A DNA stretch of 64,000 nucleotides, taken from positions 3,438,001-3,502,000 of the forward strand of contig JAQPZY010001675.1 of the NCBI GenBank assembly GCA_029931535.1, read 5' to 3'. This DNA is from Margaritifera margaritifera (lineage: Eukaryota; Mollusca; Bivalvia; Unionida; Margaritiferidae). The position numbers and the translations under genes were made by a program. This document shows positions 24,151 to 33,434 of the stretch, piece after piece. The notes beneath the pieces are model-generated. The model worked only from the letters and a program-made list of their open reading frames with translations, did not search any database and was not told the DNA's origin. The stretch's first letter is position 1; the number at the start of each line of letters is the position of its first letter.

Positions 24151-26034
24151 ATCGATATATAAAATACTATATATAAAATAACACCGCGTCCTCGCTATAA
24201 AATTACTACTCTTGGTACCAATGTTTTTCATGTTTCTTCTAAATTAACTTCAAAAAGATCGACTTCTACACCTGCCAAGTCTTCTTCCATATACATGTTG
24301 GGCGACAATTTGGAAACGGACATTTCTTGCTCAGGCCTGATTGCATAGCTGACATTAGCCTACTGCGTCATACTTCCAGTGCCATGAAATGAAATTCTTG
24401 CAAAATGTCCATCGAAAAATATATACAAGGTTACCGAGACCAAAAAAAAAACAGACTATGAAAGCATAGCTATCTCATGCCACTTTAGGCAAACAGCGTT
24501 ATGCAATGTGCGTCCGTAAAAAAAAAAAAAAAACTTAAGCCCACGGCAAAGGTAATTTTGCTCCACTATCATTTCATATATCATCTGAATCATAAAAGCG
24601 CATATGTGGCAGAATTGATACTCCATTTAATTGAGCGTTAGAAAGATTAGGAAGTTGCCAGAAAAAAACGAAAAACGTTAAATACTTGTTATACTGACTT
24701 AAGGATGAAAAAGTAACGAGCATCATTACCGGAGTCTTTTCCGAAAATAATTGAAAATGTCAATGCAACCGTCAAAATTCAATCGGTTGAGAGGGGCAAA
24801 AACAATTGTTTGATTTATACGACCTACCAAGTATATGTATTTTCTTGTAAGTAAAACACTATATAGTAATGATACAGGATGGTGTAGCGCATTCTCGAGG
24901 TACCGAACAAGATAAAATAGCAAATAAAAGAAAATGTACCTACTAGTGAAAGTTGCCATACTTGTTTATTGATTATTTATCTCCAGTCTTGTATTCAGCA
25001 AATATTTTAAATATTATAAATTATGCAAGTTTTGCAATAAACATCGTCTATTGGAACATGTGTCTACATCCAAATAAAACGCGAATCACGTATTATCGCG
25101 GCAATTGATGTAATCGCTGTACCGGGGCTCAAACAGGGTATGAAATACACAACAATGTCATTACAACACACTGCATCGTCCGTTGTCACAAGCCACGGGC
25201 GATAATCCGCTATGCTGCTTTATCATGTGTGACTTGTTGAGCTAAGATTTCCTCGTTTTTACATGAGTACGCATAAACAAAAATACGTCATCAACAACAC
25301 AATGTAACAATCTACTGCACATCAATGAAAGTGCCCATTTTATTGATTGATAATTGACTGTACTTTGCAGAGTAACTTTAATTGGCTCATTCAAACAATG
25401 TGAAAGGTCATGTTGGGTTACATTGGCGAGAAAAATGTACTCGCACTTGCAGTGATTGTTTAAGCAGGATTATGCATATTCATGAGAAATGAAGAAATTT
25501 CTGACATTATTATTATTATCAAGAAAAGCCATAGGCTACGATGCGAAAGGTAGTGTGTAAGTTCCGATTTCTATGAAATGTGTAAAAATGTCAGTGATAT
25601 CTACTTTCCACTGATCATGATGTAAAATTGGTTGGATACATTTTATCCAACCTTCAAGGTAGTGTTGGGTTTTTTTTAGACTTAAAAAGTTTGTTTTTAC
25701 AGTCCAACGAGTGAGCAGTTCACATAACCCAAATAAGTGATGATATACAATTGTGGATAAGTTACATGTATTTACTCATATAAGCATATATAGTAGAAAA
25801 TGAGTTAAAATTCAGATTTGAATAAAAGAAATAAAATATGTTTTCTTTGAAGCATTTAATACTTTCAAACAAAATTTAGCTGGTTGACTTAGCATTTTCA
25901 AATATCACCACACACACATGCATATGTGCACACACTCACCTAGTCACAACTGCACAAACATTAAATAAAAAAATACACAAAGTTTCTGTCTTTAAAATCC
26001 ATTGCACAGTGGAATATAGTATTAACTTGTAATT
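24151..26034. other. No gene recognised
   Basis: AT-rich with poly-A runs near 24,430 and 24,530. A 31-codon ATG-to-stop frame on the minus strand near 24.23-24.33 kb has mixed composition but no splice or domain evidence. CA-rich sequence lies near 25,910-25,940. Confidence 0.4.
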
Positions 26035-26430
26035 GCAGACTTTCCTGCTCTCAATAGTTCATTGGAGGGTTTGAAGGTGATGCAAGTGTTATTAGTATTC
26101 ATTTTTGCACTCATTAGAGACTAGATGGTACTTTTTTTTAAACTTCCCAGGAGATCTTCATTAATTTTTATCAGCATTGAAAATGATCTTTCTGCATCTG
26201 CATTGCTGTGATGGACTGTCAGAACTTCTTTAACAATTGAATTTCTTAGAAATATAGCTATATATGGGAACATTTCCCTATACAGGTCTGAAAAACTGCA
26301 TATGGCAGATTGTGCTCTGCAATGAAATAACAGAAAAGCACTCCAGGCTCTTTGACTTTGTCTGTCAATAATTGTTTAAACATGTTTGCTATTTTTGGGA
26401 TTGAGCTCTGCAGTCATGCATTGTCTCAGT
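26035..26430 (-). pseudogene. hAT-type transposase C-terminal remnant
   Basis: On the minus strand, translation in shifting frames gives parts of the hAT C-terminal dimerisation region. FIAEHNLPYAVF lies near 26,290-26,320, REMFPYIAIF and VLTVHHSNADAERSFSML near 26,175-26,270, and a tail NTCITFKPSNELL near 26,040-26,100. The ADAERSFS motif is typical of the dimerisation domain. Frameshifts and stops separate the pieces, so it is dead. Sequence up to ~27.2 kb may be more of the same gene but I could not read domains there. Confidence 0.65.
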
Positions 26431-27918
26431 GCAGGGTGGTGTTACTATGTTGACTGATGCCATTTATTCCAAAATGATTAATTTCTATATTGTGTTTGCA
26501 GTATGTGAAAAGTATAAAAATGCTCCCCCTTGATGCTGCAATACATGAAGTCAAACTCCATCATCCAGGAGTTCTGAAATTTAGTTTTGATGAGCTTTGC
26601 TCACTTCACTCATGGCTTATCCTTTCCCTGAATCACAGTTTCATTTCATCATTTTGCTTTTAAAAATGAATCACACTTCCAAACTGTACTATTCCAACTA
26701 CTGAAATAATCATGTTTTGCAATTTATGTAAGGAGTACAATCTGACTTCAAAGATATGTTGCTTGGGATTGCAAACTAGCCCAGTAATCTTTTATAAAGA
26801 TTACTTACACCTGCAAATTAGCCTAATGGAGACTCCTATAGCAATGATCAGAGTAAGGCTTGAAATCAGGAATTTTTTCCTATGATCCACAGGATCGCCA
26901 AAATGAAATTTGTACTGATTCTATCTAAATTTCTCTGATCCTGGTTAAAAAAACAATCCAGGGATGAGCTAAGAAAATTTGTACAACCTTCTATGAATGA
27001 ACTACATCAACAAATGAACTAACCTGTACACTTTCATATTTCTCCAAATACTCAGTGCAGAAAGTGCACAGCATCGCCTCCTTTTCTGGGTAATATTTCG
27101 TATTAGTTTCTTCAGGATATCTTGTATTACTATCTTCTCTTGATGAAATTTATGAACGCACTCTTGAAATCAAATAATTTTTGCTGTTTTGGTGGCTACT
27201 GCACATCTTGCATGAACTTCCACATCTTTCCAGTTGTCACCTTGCAATTCAGTGAATGTTTATCAATAATGACCTAAAAATAAAATGTGCTTTTTGGTAC
27301 AATTCTGCATTATTCACTGAGTCTGCCAACATGGTCTTTTCTGATTGGCCAATTTCGCCACTAGCCTGATACCCTAGATCTTTTGTTATTGTCAGTATTG
27401 AAATTAGTGCATTGCACCAGGGTACCAGGCTAGTTCAGTGTGAGTGCTTACTATTTTGACAATCAGCACCCTTATTTACTTAATGCATGGAAGAACACAT
27501 GGCCATTTCTGCTGTGGGCATTTATTGTACCTCATCAAGTGCAGGGTCTTTACAGGTAATTAGTTAACACAATAAACAGATCAATTAACCATGAAAGGAA
27601 ATGACATCCCATGTTTTATTAGATATATCCGACAAAACACCACAAGTTGACTTAGAATAGCAACTGGCAAAAATATTTACTTCTCTAACAGATTTGTGAG
27701 GATTGGGATTTTAGTGATCCTTTGGCAAATTTACTGATCTCGGATTACAGATTAACATTAATTTCGAGCCCTGTCAGCTATTGTCAGTCAGTTGAGTATT
27801 CTGTGGAATGGTGTTTGTTTATCTCTGACCACCTTTACCTTTTAAATGTCTCAATGACAATTAACTGTATAAACTGCCTAGCATTGCTATAGTTTTCCAT
27901 AAGCATGAAGTGTAAAGC
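26431..27918. other. No intact gene; possible transposase relic
   Basis: No supported feature. It may include the upstream part of the hAT remnant. Confidence 0.35.
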
Positions 27919-27924
27919 CATGTG
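27919..27924. repeat. Polinton target site duplication, left
   Basis: CATGTG directly before the element's first bases AGTAGTAAC. An identical CATGTG follows the right terminus at 44,670-44,675. Polintons generate 6-bp duplications. Confidence 0.95.
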
Positions 27925-27944
27925 AGTAGTAACAGGGGGGTACT

Positions 27945-28102
27945 GAGCTACGCGGGGGCACTTGAGCTACGTACCGGAGTTTAACATGGTGGGGGCACTT
28001 GAGCTACGTACGGGAGTTTAACATGGCGGGGGCACTTGAGCTACGTACGGGAGTTTAACATTGGGGGCACTCTGGCTACGTACGGGAGTTTAATGTGGCG
28101 GG
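27945..28102. repeat. Left TIR iterons, four ~37-bp units
   Basis: Each unit reads GGGGGCACTTGAGCTACGTA then CGGGAGTTTAACATGG, with small changes in units 3 and 4. The TACGTA palindrome at the centre is constant. Such subterminal iterons are candidate binding sites for integrase or a replication factor (inference). Confidence 0.85.
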
Positions 28103-28112
28103 AGTCGTTCCA

Positions 28113-28212
28113 TAATGTAGTGACGAAGACAACGTTCATTACCATAAAAAAACACTGGGGGTGGTGGGGGTGTTTTTTGATAGTATTAGACGTTGTCTTC
28201 GTTACTACATTA
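28113..28212. repeat. Left TIR 100-bp hairpin with G-rich loop
   Basis: Stem TAATGTAGTGACGAAGACAA pairs with a reverse complement ending 28,212 (GTTGTCTTCGTTACTACATTA region, one or two mismatches). The inner stem pairs an A7 run with a T6 run, and the loop is GGGGGTGGTGGGGGTG. A second G-rich tract follows (GGGGGTGGGGGTGTGGGGGG). Confidence 0.85.
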
Positions 28213-28799
28213 CGGGGGTGGGGGTGTGGGGGGAATAGAATTAATCTTTCTTGAAAAAGGGGTTTTCTTAATACGTTATCTACTATCCAAACACCCCACA
28301 CTACAATATCCAACACGCCGTGTGTAGTGACCTTCTGCCTAGTGGCTATATCTATATAGCCTAGAGTTATATATAAAGCATTACCTATACCTCAGATCAT
28401 GTTGGAGGTGTCAGTAAATTTGCATATATTGTACCTATGTTATAAATAGCTTTGATCAAGGGAACTAACTTATAATAACACTAAAATGGACATGACTAAA
28501 TGTTGTATTAAACTTCGGGAACCGTCACAGACTTTAGCGTTGACTAGAAAAAATCCGGAACATTAGATTATAATGGCCTAGACTAAAAGTAACACTAAAA
28601 TTCAGAAATCGTACCGGACGTTAGCGGAGACTGAAAATAATCCGGAAAAAAAAATGGAAAAAATTGGCTGAGACTAAAAGTAACACTAAACTTCCGAAAT
28701 TGTACCGGATATTAGCGGAGACTGAAAATAATCCGGAAAAAAAATGGAAAAAATTGACTGAGACTAAAAAATAGTACTAAAATTTCGTAACTCATTTTA

Positions 28800-29285
28800 A
28801 ATTTTTTTTGTTATTTTATATTTTTTTATATACAAACCCAAATAAACCCAAAACCCAAACCCAAACCTAACACACTATCCCAGATTTTTTTATTTTTTAA
28901 ATTTTTTTTTATCAAAACACACACACACACCACACAACCATTTTTTTTACTTTTTAAATTTTTTATATCAAATACAAAACTTACACACACTACACAACCT
29001 ATTTTTTATTTTTTAAATTTTGTTTATATCAAAACACTCACCACACTATCCATTTTTTTACTTTTTTAAATTTTTTTTTATCAAAACACACACACCACAC
29101 AACCATTTTTTTACTTTTTTAAAATTTTTTTATATATCAAACACAAAACTTACACACACTACACAACCATTTTTTTATTTTTTAAATTTTGTTTATATCA
29201 AAACACACAACCATTTTTTTTACTTTTTAAATTTTTTATATCAAAACACACACCACAAATATACAATCCATTTTTTTTAAAAAAA
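28800..29285. repeat. Left TIR AT-rich tandem block
   Basis: Alternating ~50-55-bp units built from TTTTTAAATTTTTTATATCA and AAAACACACACACCACACAA or ACAAAACTTACACACACTAC. The right TIR carries more units, which accounts for most of the length difference. Low-complexity open frames across it are not genes. Confidence 0.8.
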
Positions 29286-29576
29286 TTTTTATTTGATGGA
29301 CTGCAAAAGTTGTTGTTGTTGTTGTTGTTGTCTTTGCTGTTGGTGCTGTAGTCTATTTCTTTCCTCCCAATTTTAGATCGATAGAAAGAGAGGGAAAGTG
29401 TTTTTTTTGGTTTGGTGGGTAAAAAACAAACCACACAACACCATTCAGATATATACATCAATAATAATAATTATATTTTATTCAATGTATATACATTATG
29501 TTACTCGTGGTAATAAAACAATTTCATATAAGTCCAATACAGTTCAATACACTTCCATATTTACCATTTCATTCTC

Positions 29577-30431
29577 TTATTGTTCTGACACTTCAGGAAG
29601 ATTTTTGTCTACAATTCTCTCATAACTTTCTTCTGGACTCTCATTGATAAACTCCAACTTAATAAAATGTCCATTATCATCTCGAATCCACCGCTCTTTT
29701 TTACAAATCTTGTAAACTTTACTATGATCTAATCCAAAACATCTTGCCACATCACAAATGGAATCCATCCGACTATATAATCCTGAATTCAAGTCAGTTA
29801 ATTTCACAGGTCTCACAAATCCACTAGTTCCTTGACTCTTCTTCTCTGGCTCTTCCCATCTAGCTTGAAATCTTTTTTGGAACTTCTTCGAAAAGACCGA
29901 CTTACAAATCCCAGTACAGCAATAGTAGACACTTCCTGTCTGACAATCAAAATATTCAGCAGCCTTTTCCATACTTTCAAATCTTCTTTCCTCTGTCTCA
30001 CCAACAAACTGGCACAACACACTTCTATCACTTCCAAAATTAATTCTCCTTTTTTCTTTATCATTCTTCACATGTTTATGCAAACATGTTCGTTCACTAG
30101 CAGTCATCACTTGAAGATTTTCTATTCTATCATCATCAAGTACATCATTGAGATGTACCACTTCACTCTGTCTTGGTAGATCCACTCCATTCACCGCTTC
30201 AAAGACAAATCTCCCTCGATTTGTATGTTTCTTCCTCTTTCCTTCCTTACCAGTAACCTTAATCTTTATCAATCCAAATGAATTCAAATTTCCTTTGACT
30301 TTCCTTCCATACTTCATATGATAGACATTACCAAGTATGTCAGCAGCATAATTATCATACACCTTATGAACATACTTATTCAATTCAATTCCAGTATCTT
30401 GACTTTTATCTCGAGCGCAGTACTTTTCCAT
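29577..30431 (-). CDS. HNH homing-endonuclease-like protein (NUMOD4-HNH-NUMOD1x2)
   Basis: ATG at 30,431 gives 284 residues; an upstream extension would need a non-ATG start. Residues ~20-60 resemble a NUMOD4 module (NYAADILGNVYHMKYG). The HNH core is at ~72-118, with His93 and Asn95 in VVHLNDVL and Asn105 in RIENLQVM. Two NUMOD1/IENR-like DNA-binding repeats follow (~150-175, SMEKAAEYFDCQTGSVYY; ~238-268, SICDVARCFGLDHSKVYKIC). This is the layout of phage and organelle HNH homing endonucleases, which cut DNA site-specifically. It is the only minus-strand gene. Its 3' end (last ~47 codons) lies inside the left TIR, and a truncated copy sits in the right TIR. It diverges from the polymerase remnant across a shared TATATATATATA. 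Role here is unknown; it could promote spread or TIR conversion (inference). Confidence 0.75.
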   Translation of the reverse strand: MEKYCARDKSQDTGIELNKYVHKVYDNYAADILGNVYHMKYGRKVKGNLNSFGLIKIKVTGKEGKRKKHTNRGRFVFEAVNGVDLPRQSEVVHLNDVLDDDRIENLQVMTASERTCLHKHVKNDKEKRRINFGSDRSVLCQFVGETEERRFESMEKAAEYFDCQTGSVYYCCTGICKSVFSKKFQKRFQARWEEPEKKSQGTSGFVRPVKLTDLNSGLYSRMDSICDVARCFGLDHSKVYKICKKERWIRDDNGHFIKLEFINESPEESYERIVDKNLPEVSEQ

Positions 30432-30482
30432 CTTCACAGTTTGAAAGTTCAATCACTACTAGTGATTCTGAGGGTAAGAAGG

Positions 30483-30497
30483 TCTATATATATATAG
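30483..30497. promoter_or_regulatory. Shared palindromic TATA between divergent genes
   Basis: CTATATATATATAGG is self-complementary. It lies about 56 bp before the plus-strand ATG (30,541) and about 65 bp before the minus-strand HNH ATG (30,431), both within the TATA-to-ATG range of the other genes of the element. Confidence 0.6.
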
Positions 30498-30540
30498 GTT
30501 CCCTGGGTGAAACTGAATCAGTTTAAAAGGAAACTTCAAG

Positions 30541-31665
30541 ATGAAAAGATCACGCCGAAGCCATGAGAAACCAGAAGAAGAAGAAGAAGAAACAAAGAGG
30601 CCACGACGACGAAGACATTCCGTACCGCCTGAAACACTGCTAGATGAACTACTAGCTCAAGTCCATGCTAGTGACTTCGAAGAGAAGATGAGTGAACCTG
30701 AAACCCAAACTTCTAACCCACCCAAAACAAAATCCACCACAGCACCACTACCAACACCAGAACCCCTGATCAAAAAACACTACCTACTACCTTGGCTCCT
30801 CCTGAAAATTACTATCGGATTCGAGAGACGGAAAAAATAACTTCTCGAAAATTTAAAACTACAGCTTACACTCACACTGTTCACTTTAAAGACTTCAAGT
30901 CCAAAGTACCTCCCGAGAAAGCAGCTGGGTTCATTAGCGATTTGTGGGATTCTGTCTTAATGAACTTGAAACGACAATGTGGAGCCAAAGAAGACGATCG
31001 ATTGAGACTGGCCATTCATCATGACAATTTGAAGAGTCCTGTTTGGATCGAGTTCAGCACCCCGGCAGAATTAATGCCAGACAAAGTCATGCCCAAAATA
31101 GAACATGTTCAACAATCGAACGACAAGTTTACCATCACCGATGGAAAGGCCACACTTTACTTGACTCACGTTTCCCCTCCTTGAGGAAGTGGACAAAGTA
31201 GGAAACCGTTACTGGTGGACGATATTCGAAGTACCAAACGCAGTGTCGTCCAAATCGACAATACTCAAGACCAGATGTGCTTGGCTCGGGCTATTGTGGT
31301 GGGGCAAACGTATGCCAACAAGAACGAGAGCAAAGAATGGAAAAGAGCCTGGAATAACATTTGACAATCGGACAGAGCCAAACAACGAAACAAAGCAGAA
31401 CTCCTGTTGCAACAAACAGGCATCCCTAATCAACCAAGTGGTTAACTTTGAGGTTTTGAAAAATGCTTTACTGTCTGGACAAGTGAAAGTACCCACGTTA
31501 GAACCTCACAAGATTGTATGACTACCTAATCATCAAATCGTGACTCGACCTGTTCAAAAAGTGTATCGTATTGTGTACCAAAAACGAGTGAGACTTCCAG
31601 ATCACACGACTTTACCTTACGGACACGTCAATTTGGAGGAGTATAAAAAAAGGAAACCGTCTTGA
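30541..31665 (+). pseudogene. Protein-primed DNA polymerase B, only both ends left
   Basis: The N-terminal part begins MKRSRRSHEKPEEEEEETKR. It changes frame near 30,760-30,777 (C4 and A6 runs) and then reads the typical N-terminal region of Polinton polymerases (e.g. SVVQIDNTQDQMCLARAIVV near 31,238). Two in-frame TGA codons (31,182 and 31,362) interrupt it. At about 31,431-31,445 the homology jumps, in another frame, to what looks like the polymerase C-terminus (NQVVNFEVLKN onward), itself cut by TGA at 31,519 and ended at 31,665. The exonuclease and palm/fingers motifs are absent anywhere in the element, so a deletion of probably more than 2 kb is inferred. The protein would be nonfunctional. 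The assignment of the C-terminal piece is less sure than the N-terminal one. Confidence 0.7.
31642..31649 (+). promoter_or_regulatory. TATA box of BIR gene 1
   Basis: TATAAAAA, 44 bp before the ATG at 31,686, embedded in the end of the polymerase remnant (codons for EYKK). Confidence 0.55.
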
Positions 31666-31685
31666 AGAGACACAACACCAAGAGG

Positions 31686-32079
31686 ATGACTTCAACATGG
31701 GCTTTACCTGACTATGGTGAGTGTGACAGTCGTTTGAAGACGTTCAAAAATTGGCCTAAGCACATGCCTGACTATTGTTATTGTCCTCATCGATGGAGCA
31801 CAAAAAAACTTAGGAAAAAATGGATTACCTACTTCCTACTCGTTAGCCAGAGCAGGATTTGTTTACTTTGGACAGGGAACCAAAGTACAGTGTTTTAGTT
31901 GTGGTGCCACTATTCGTATGGATTGTAAGAAATCAGCTCTCCTGGTACATGTCAGATGGTCACCAAACTGTGCTTACCTTTCTTTAGCGTTTCCATGGAT
32001 CACATTACAATACTTTTCGGATGGTACAGTCGAAAGGTATAAAAAAGGAACCCCTTCCAAGCCTAACCCTTCATTCTGA
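31686..32079 (+). pseudogene. BIR-domain (IAP-like) gene 1, frameshifted
   Basis: ATG at 31,686 opens MTSTWALPDYGECDSRLKTF, the start of a BIR with the SRL..F..WP signature. The frame is lost between about 31,760 and 31,795; the rest of the BIR continues in the next frame (SLARAGFVYFGQGTKVQCFS) with the zinc ligands CxxC and HxxxxxxC intact (HVRWSPNC), ending at TGA 32,077-32,079. BIR domains of inhibitor-of-apoptosis proteins bind caspases or IAP antagonists. The lesion, close to A-runs, may be a true mutation or a base-call error. It lies tandem to the intact BIR gene 2 and diverges from it, so the two are an old duplication. Confidence 0.7.
32038..32046 (+). promoter_or_regulatory. TATA box of BIR gene 2
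   Basis: TATAAAAAA, 67 bp before the ATG at 32,105, inside the 3' end of BIR gene 1. Confidence 0.55.
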
Positions 32080-32104
32080 CTTTCAACGTTAACCAAGCAA
32101 GAAG

Positions 32105-32785
32105 ATGAGTCATTTTGTCATCCTTCCACCAAACTTCAATAAGAGTACTCAAACTGCCACCCACCCACCACCATTACCAAGGGAGAAATCTAGTGGTAGT
32201 GTGAACTCCAAGGACTATCATCACAACTTGGAGTGTGATGCAGTACCATGCGATGAAACGGATTCTGTACGGTTTGGTATTCCCGATTCACACGTTCAAA
32301 CGGATTCCGTAGCTTGTAACATCTTGGATTCAGGACCCTCTCCAAGTCTCACCACCACCACCACTCATCGGCCACCCTCTAAAGAGGCAGTACGACCTTT
32401 ATGTTTTACTGGAAATACTAAAGGAACTGGTATTGACGTTAATGACAACAAGGTGAATGTTGGTCCATATTCGCATATCAGAATACCTGTGAGTTTACTT
32501 GGTTATTCCAAGTATGAAAGTCGTCTCGAGTCATTCAAAGACAAGTGGCCAAAATATCTAGAAGGTCCTAAACCGGAAGGTTTAGCTAGATCTGGATTTA
32601 AATACGTGGGAGAAGGAGATAAAGTTCAATGTTTCAGTTGCGGTGTGAAACTTCACCAATGGGAGCCTACCGACTCGGCTTACATTGAACATGCCAGATG
32701 GTCTCCGCACTGTCAGTTCTTACCTTTAGTCGCCTTAGAACAGAACGGGTACGATGAGCCAGATGCCAAACAGAAGAAGAAGTAA
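32105..32785 (+). CDS. BIR-domain inhibitor-of-apoptosis-like protein
   Basis: 226 residues. The first ~135 are polar and low in structure, with a repeated CD..DSV phrase near residues 35-60. One BIR occupies ~139-210: SRLESFKDKWP, then GLARSGFKYVGEGDKVQCFS, and ligands in the spacing C-x2-C-x16-H-x6-C (HARWSPHC), exactly canonical. No RING, CARD or second BIR is present, and the tail is KQKKK. Viral IAPs bind caspases or their activators and delay cell death; the expected site is the host cytosol. Its own TATA lies 67 bp upstream. A single-BIR protein without RING resembles the small IAPs of some DNA viruses. Function as an apoptosis blocker is inferred from the domain only. Confidence 0.85.
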   Translation: MSHFVILPPNFNKSTQTATHPPPLPREKSSGSVNSKDYHHNLECDAVPCDETDSVRFGIPDSHVQTDSVACNILDSGPSPSLTTTTTHRPPSKEAVRPLCFTGNTKGTGIDVNDNKVNVGPYSHIRIPVSLLGYSKYESRLESFKDKWPKYLEGPKPEGLARSGFKYVGEGDKVQCFSCGVKLHQWEPTDSAYIEHARWSPHCQFLPLVALEQNGYDEPDAKQKKK

Positions 32786-32853
32786 AAAAATTCCATGTCG
32801 GAGGAGAATACTTCTTCTTTAGAAGAATACGGAAACTTTACCAGAGTACATTC

Positions 32854-33141
32854 GTGGCTTGCCTTTTGGAAGTGCGCGAAAAGATTTACCAAGAGTTTGT
32901 CAAGATCCAAGTGAAACGTAAACTCAAAGTCATTTCTCGAGCTGTACACTATACCCTCTTCCAAGGTCATAGAAGAATGATTATGGGAAACATCTATCAC
33001 AATAGCTACGTTCACGGAGACTTTCTCAAAAGGTACCAACCTTGGGAGCCTGGCTATAAAAACATGCCACCCAAGATACCTACCTTTGCCATCGACCCCT
33101 ATAAAGAGTTGGCATGCCTGCGCTGTACACGTCACTCGTGA
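32854..33141 (+). CDS. Hypothetical fragment
   Basis: Open frame running from about 32,785 to 33,141. The first ATG in frame is at 32,977, giving only 54 residues; GTG at 32,854 would give 95. A basic helical stretch (EFVKIQVKRKLKVISRAVHY) precedes a W/Y-rich segment. No domain recognised. It may be the displaced N-terminus of the following gene (frameshift) or a small gene of its own. A separate 39-codon frame starts at ATG 32,795. Weak evidence. Confidence 0.25.
   Translation: MACLLEVREKIYQEFVKIQVKRKLKVISRAVHYTLFQGHRRMIMGNIYHNSYVHGDFLKRYQPWEPGYKNMPPKIPTFAIDPYKELACLRCTRHS
33055..33062 (+). promoter_or_regulatory. TATA box before BH1-like ORF
   Basis: TATAAAAA, 59 bp before the ATG at 33,114. 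Confidence 0.5.
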
Positions 33142-33434
33142 AACGGATTCCGTGGAAGGAAGTCAATGATCGTGTTCAGACCTTAGAGGATTATAAAAAA
33201 GTGATACAAGAACTGTTTCCATTGAATTTTGGACGTTATGTGGTGTGTGTCTTAGTGACTGCTTATCTTGGAATTCGTTTTCCAGGACATTCGTTGTGGA
33301 CTATTTTTGAGGACAATTGTTTGCCTTGGATTCTTTTGGAGGATCCGTGCTTGTTTTGGACTCAATTGTTGAGTTCCAAAAAACAATATGACCCTGTGTT
33401 CTTCTTCAGACTTAGTAGAAGAAGAAGACTATAA
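33114..33434 (+). CDS. BH1-like ORF, possible Bcl-2-like protein
   Basis: 106 residues from an ATG placed 59 bp after a TATAAAAA, matching the spacing elsewhere in the element. Residues ~28-50 (VIQELFPLNFGRYVVCVLVT) match the BH1 signature of Bcl-2 family proteins: an ELF helix cap, N-[WF]-G-R, then an aliphatic helix. The C-terminal third (SLWTIFEDNCLPW onward) is not typical and may be out of frame: other frames carry long open stretches through 33,699 and a tail-anchor-like segment through 34,051. Bcl-2-like proteins, like BIR proteins, block cell death, so the context fits. BH2 and BH3 are not clearly visible, so the family call is tentative; it could be an unrelated helical protein. Confidence 0.35.
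   Translation: MPALYTSLVKRIPWKEVNDRVQTLEDYKKVIQELFPLNFGRYVVCVLVTAYLGIRFPGHSLWTIFEDNCLPWILLEDPCLFWTQLLSSKKQYDPVFFFRLSRRRRL

Larger units (their letters stand above)
27925..29718 (+). repeat. Left terminal inverted repeat (1,794 bp)
   Basis: From the terminus inward: terminal G-rich stretch, four 37-bp iterons, a 100-bp hairpin with G-rich loop, unique sequence, a TCCGGA-rich stretch (28,500-28,770), an AT-rich tandem block, and then the last ~47 codons of the HNH gene. The inner limit is set by loss of match at 29,718, where this side reads GTAAACTTTACT and the right repeat diverges. Confidence 0.9.

Noticed and set aside
28036..28316. Open frames on both strands in the left TIR, repeated at 44,278-44,558
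   Set aside because: They run through the iterons and the hairpin, are mirror images of each other, and have no protein features; they are by-products of structured TIR DNA.
29020..29625. Low-complexity F/H/T-rich frames in the TIR and their right-hand copies (42,847-43,196)
   Set aside because: They follow the AT-rich tandem block or are antisense to the HNH 3' end.
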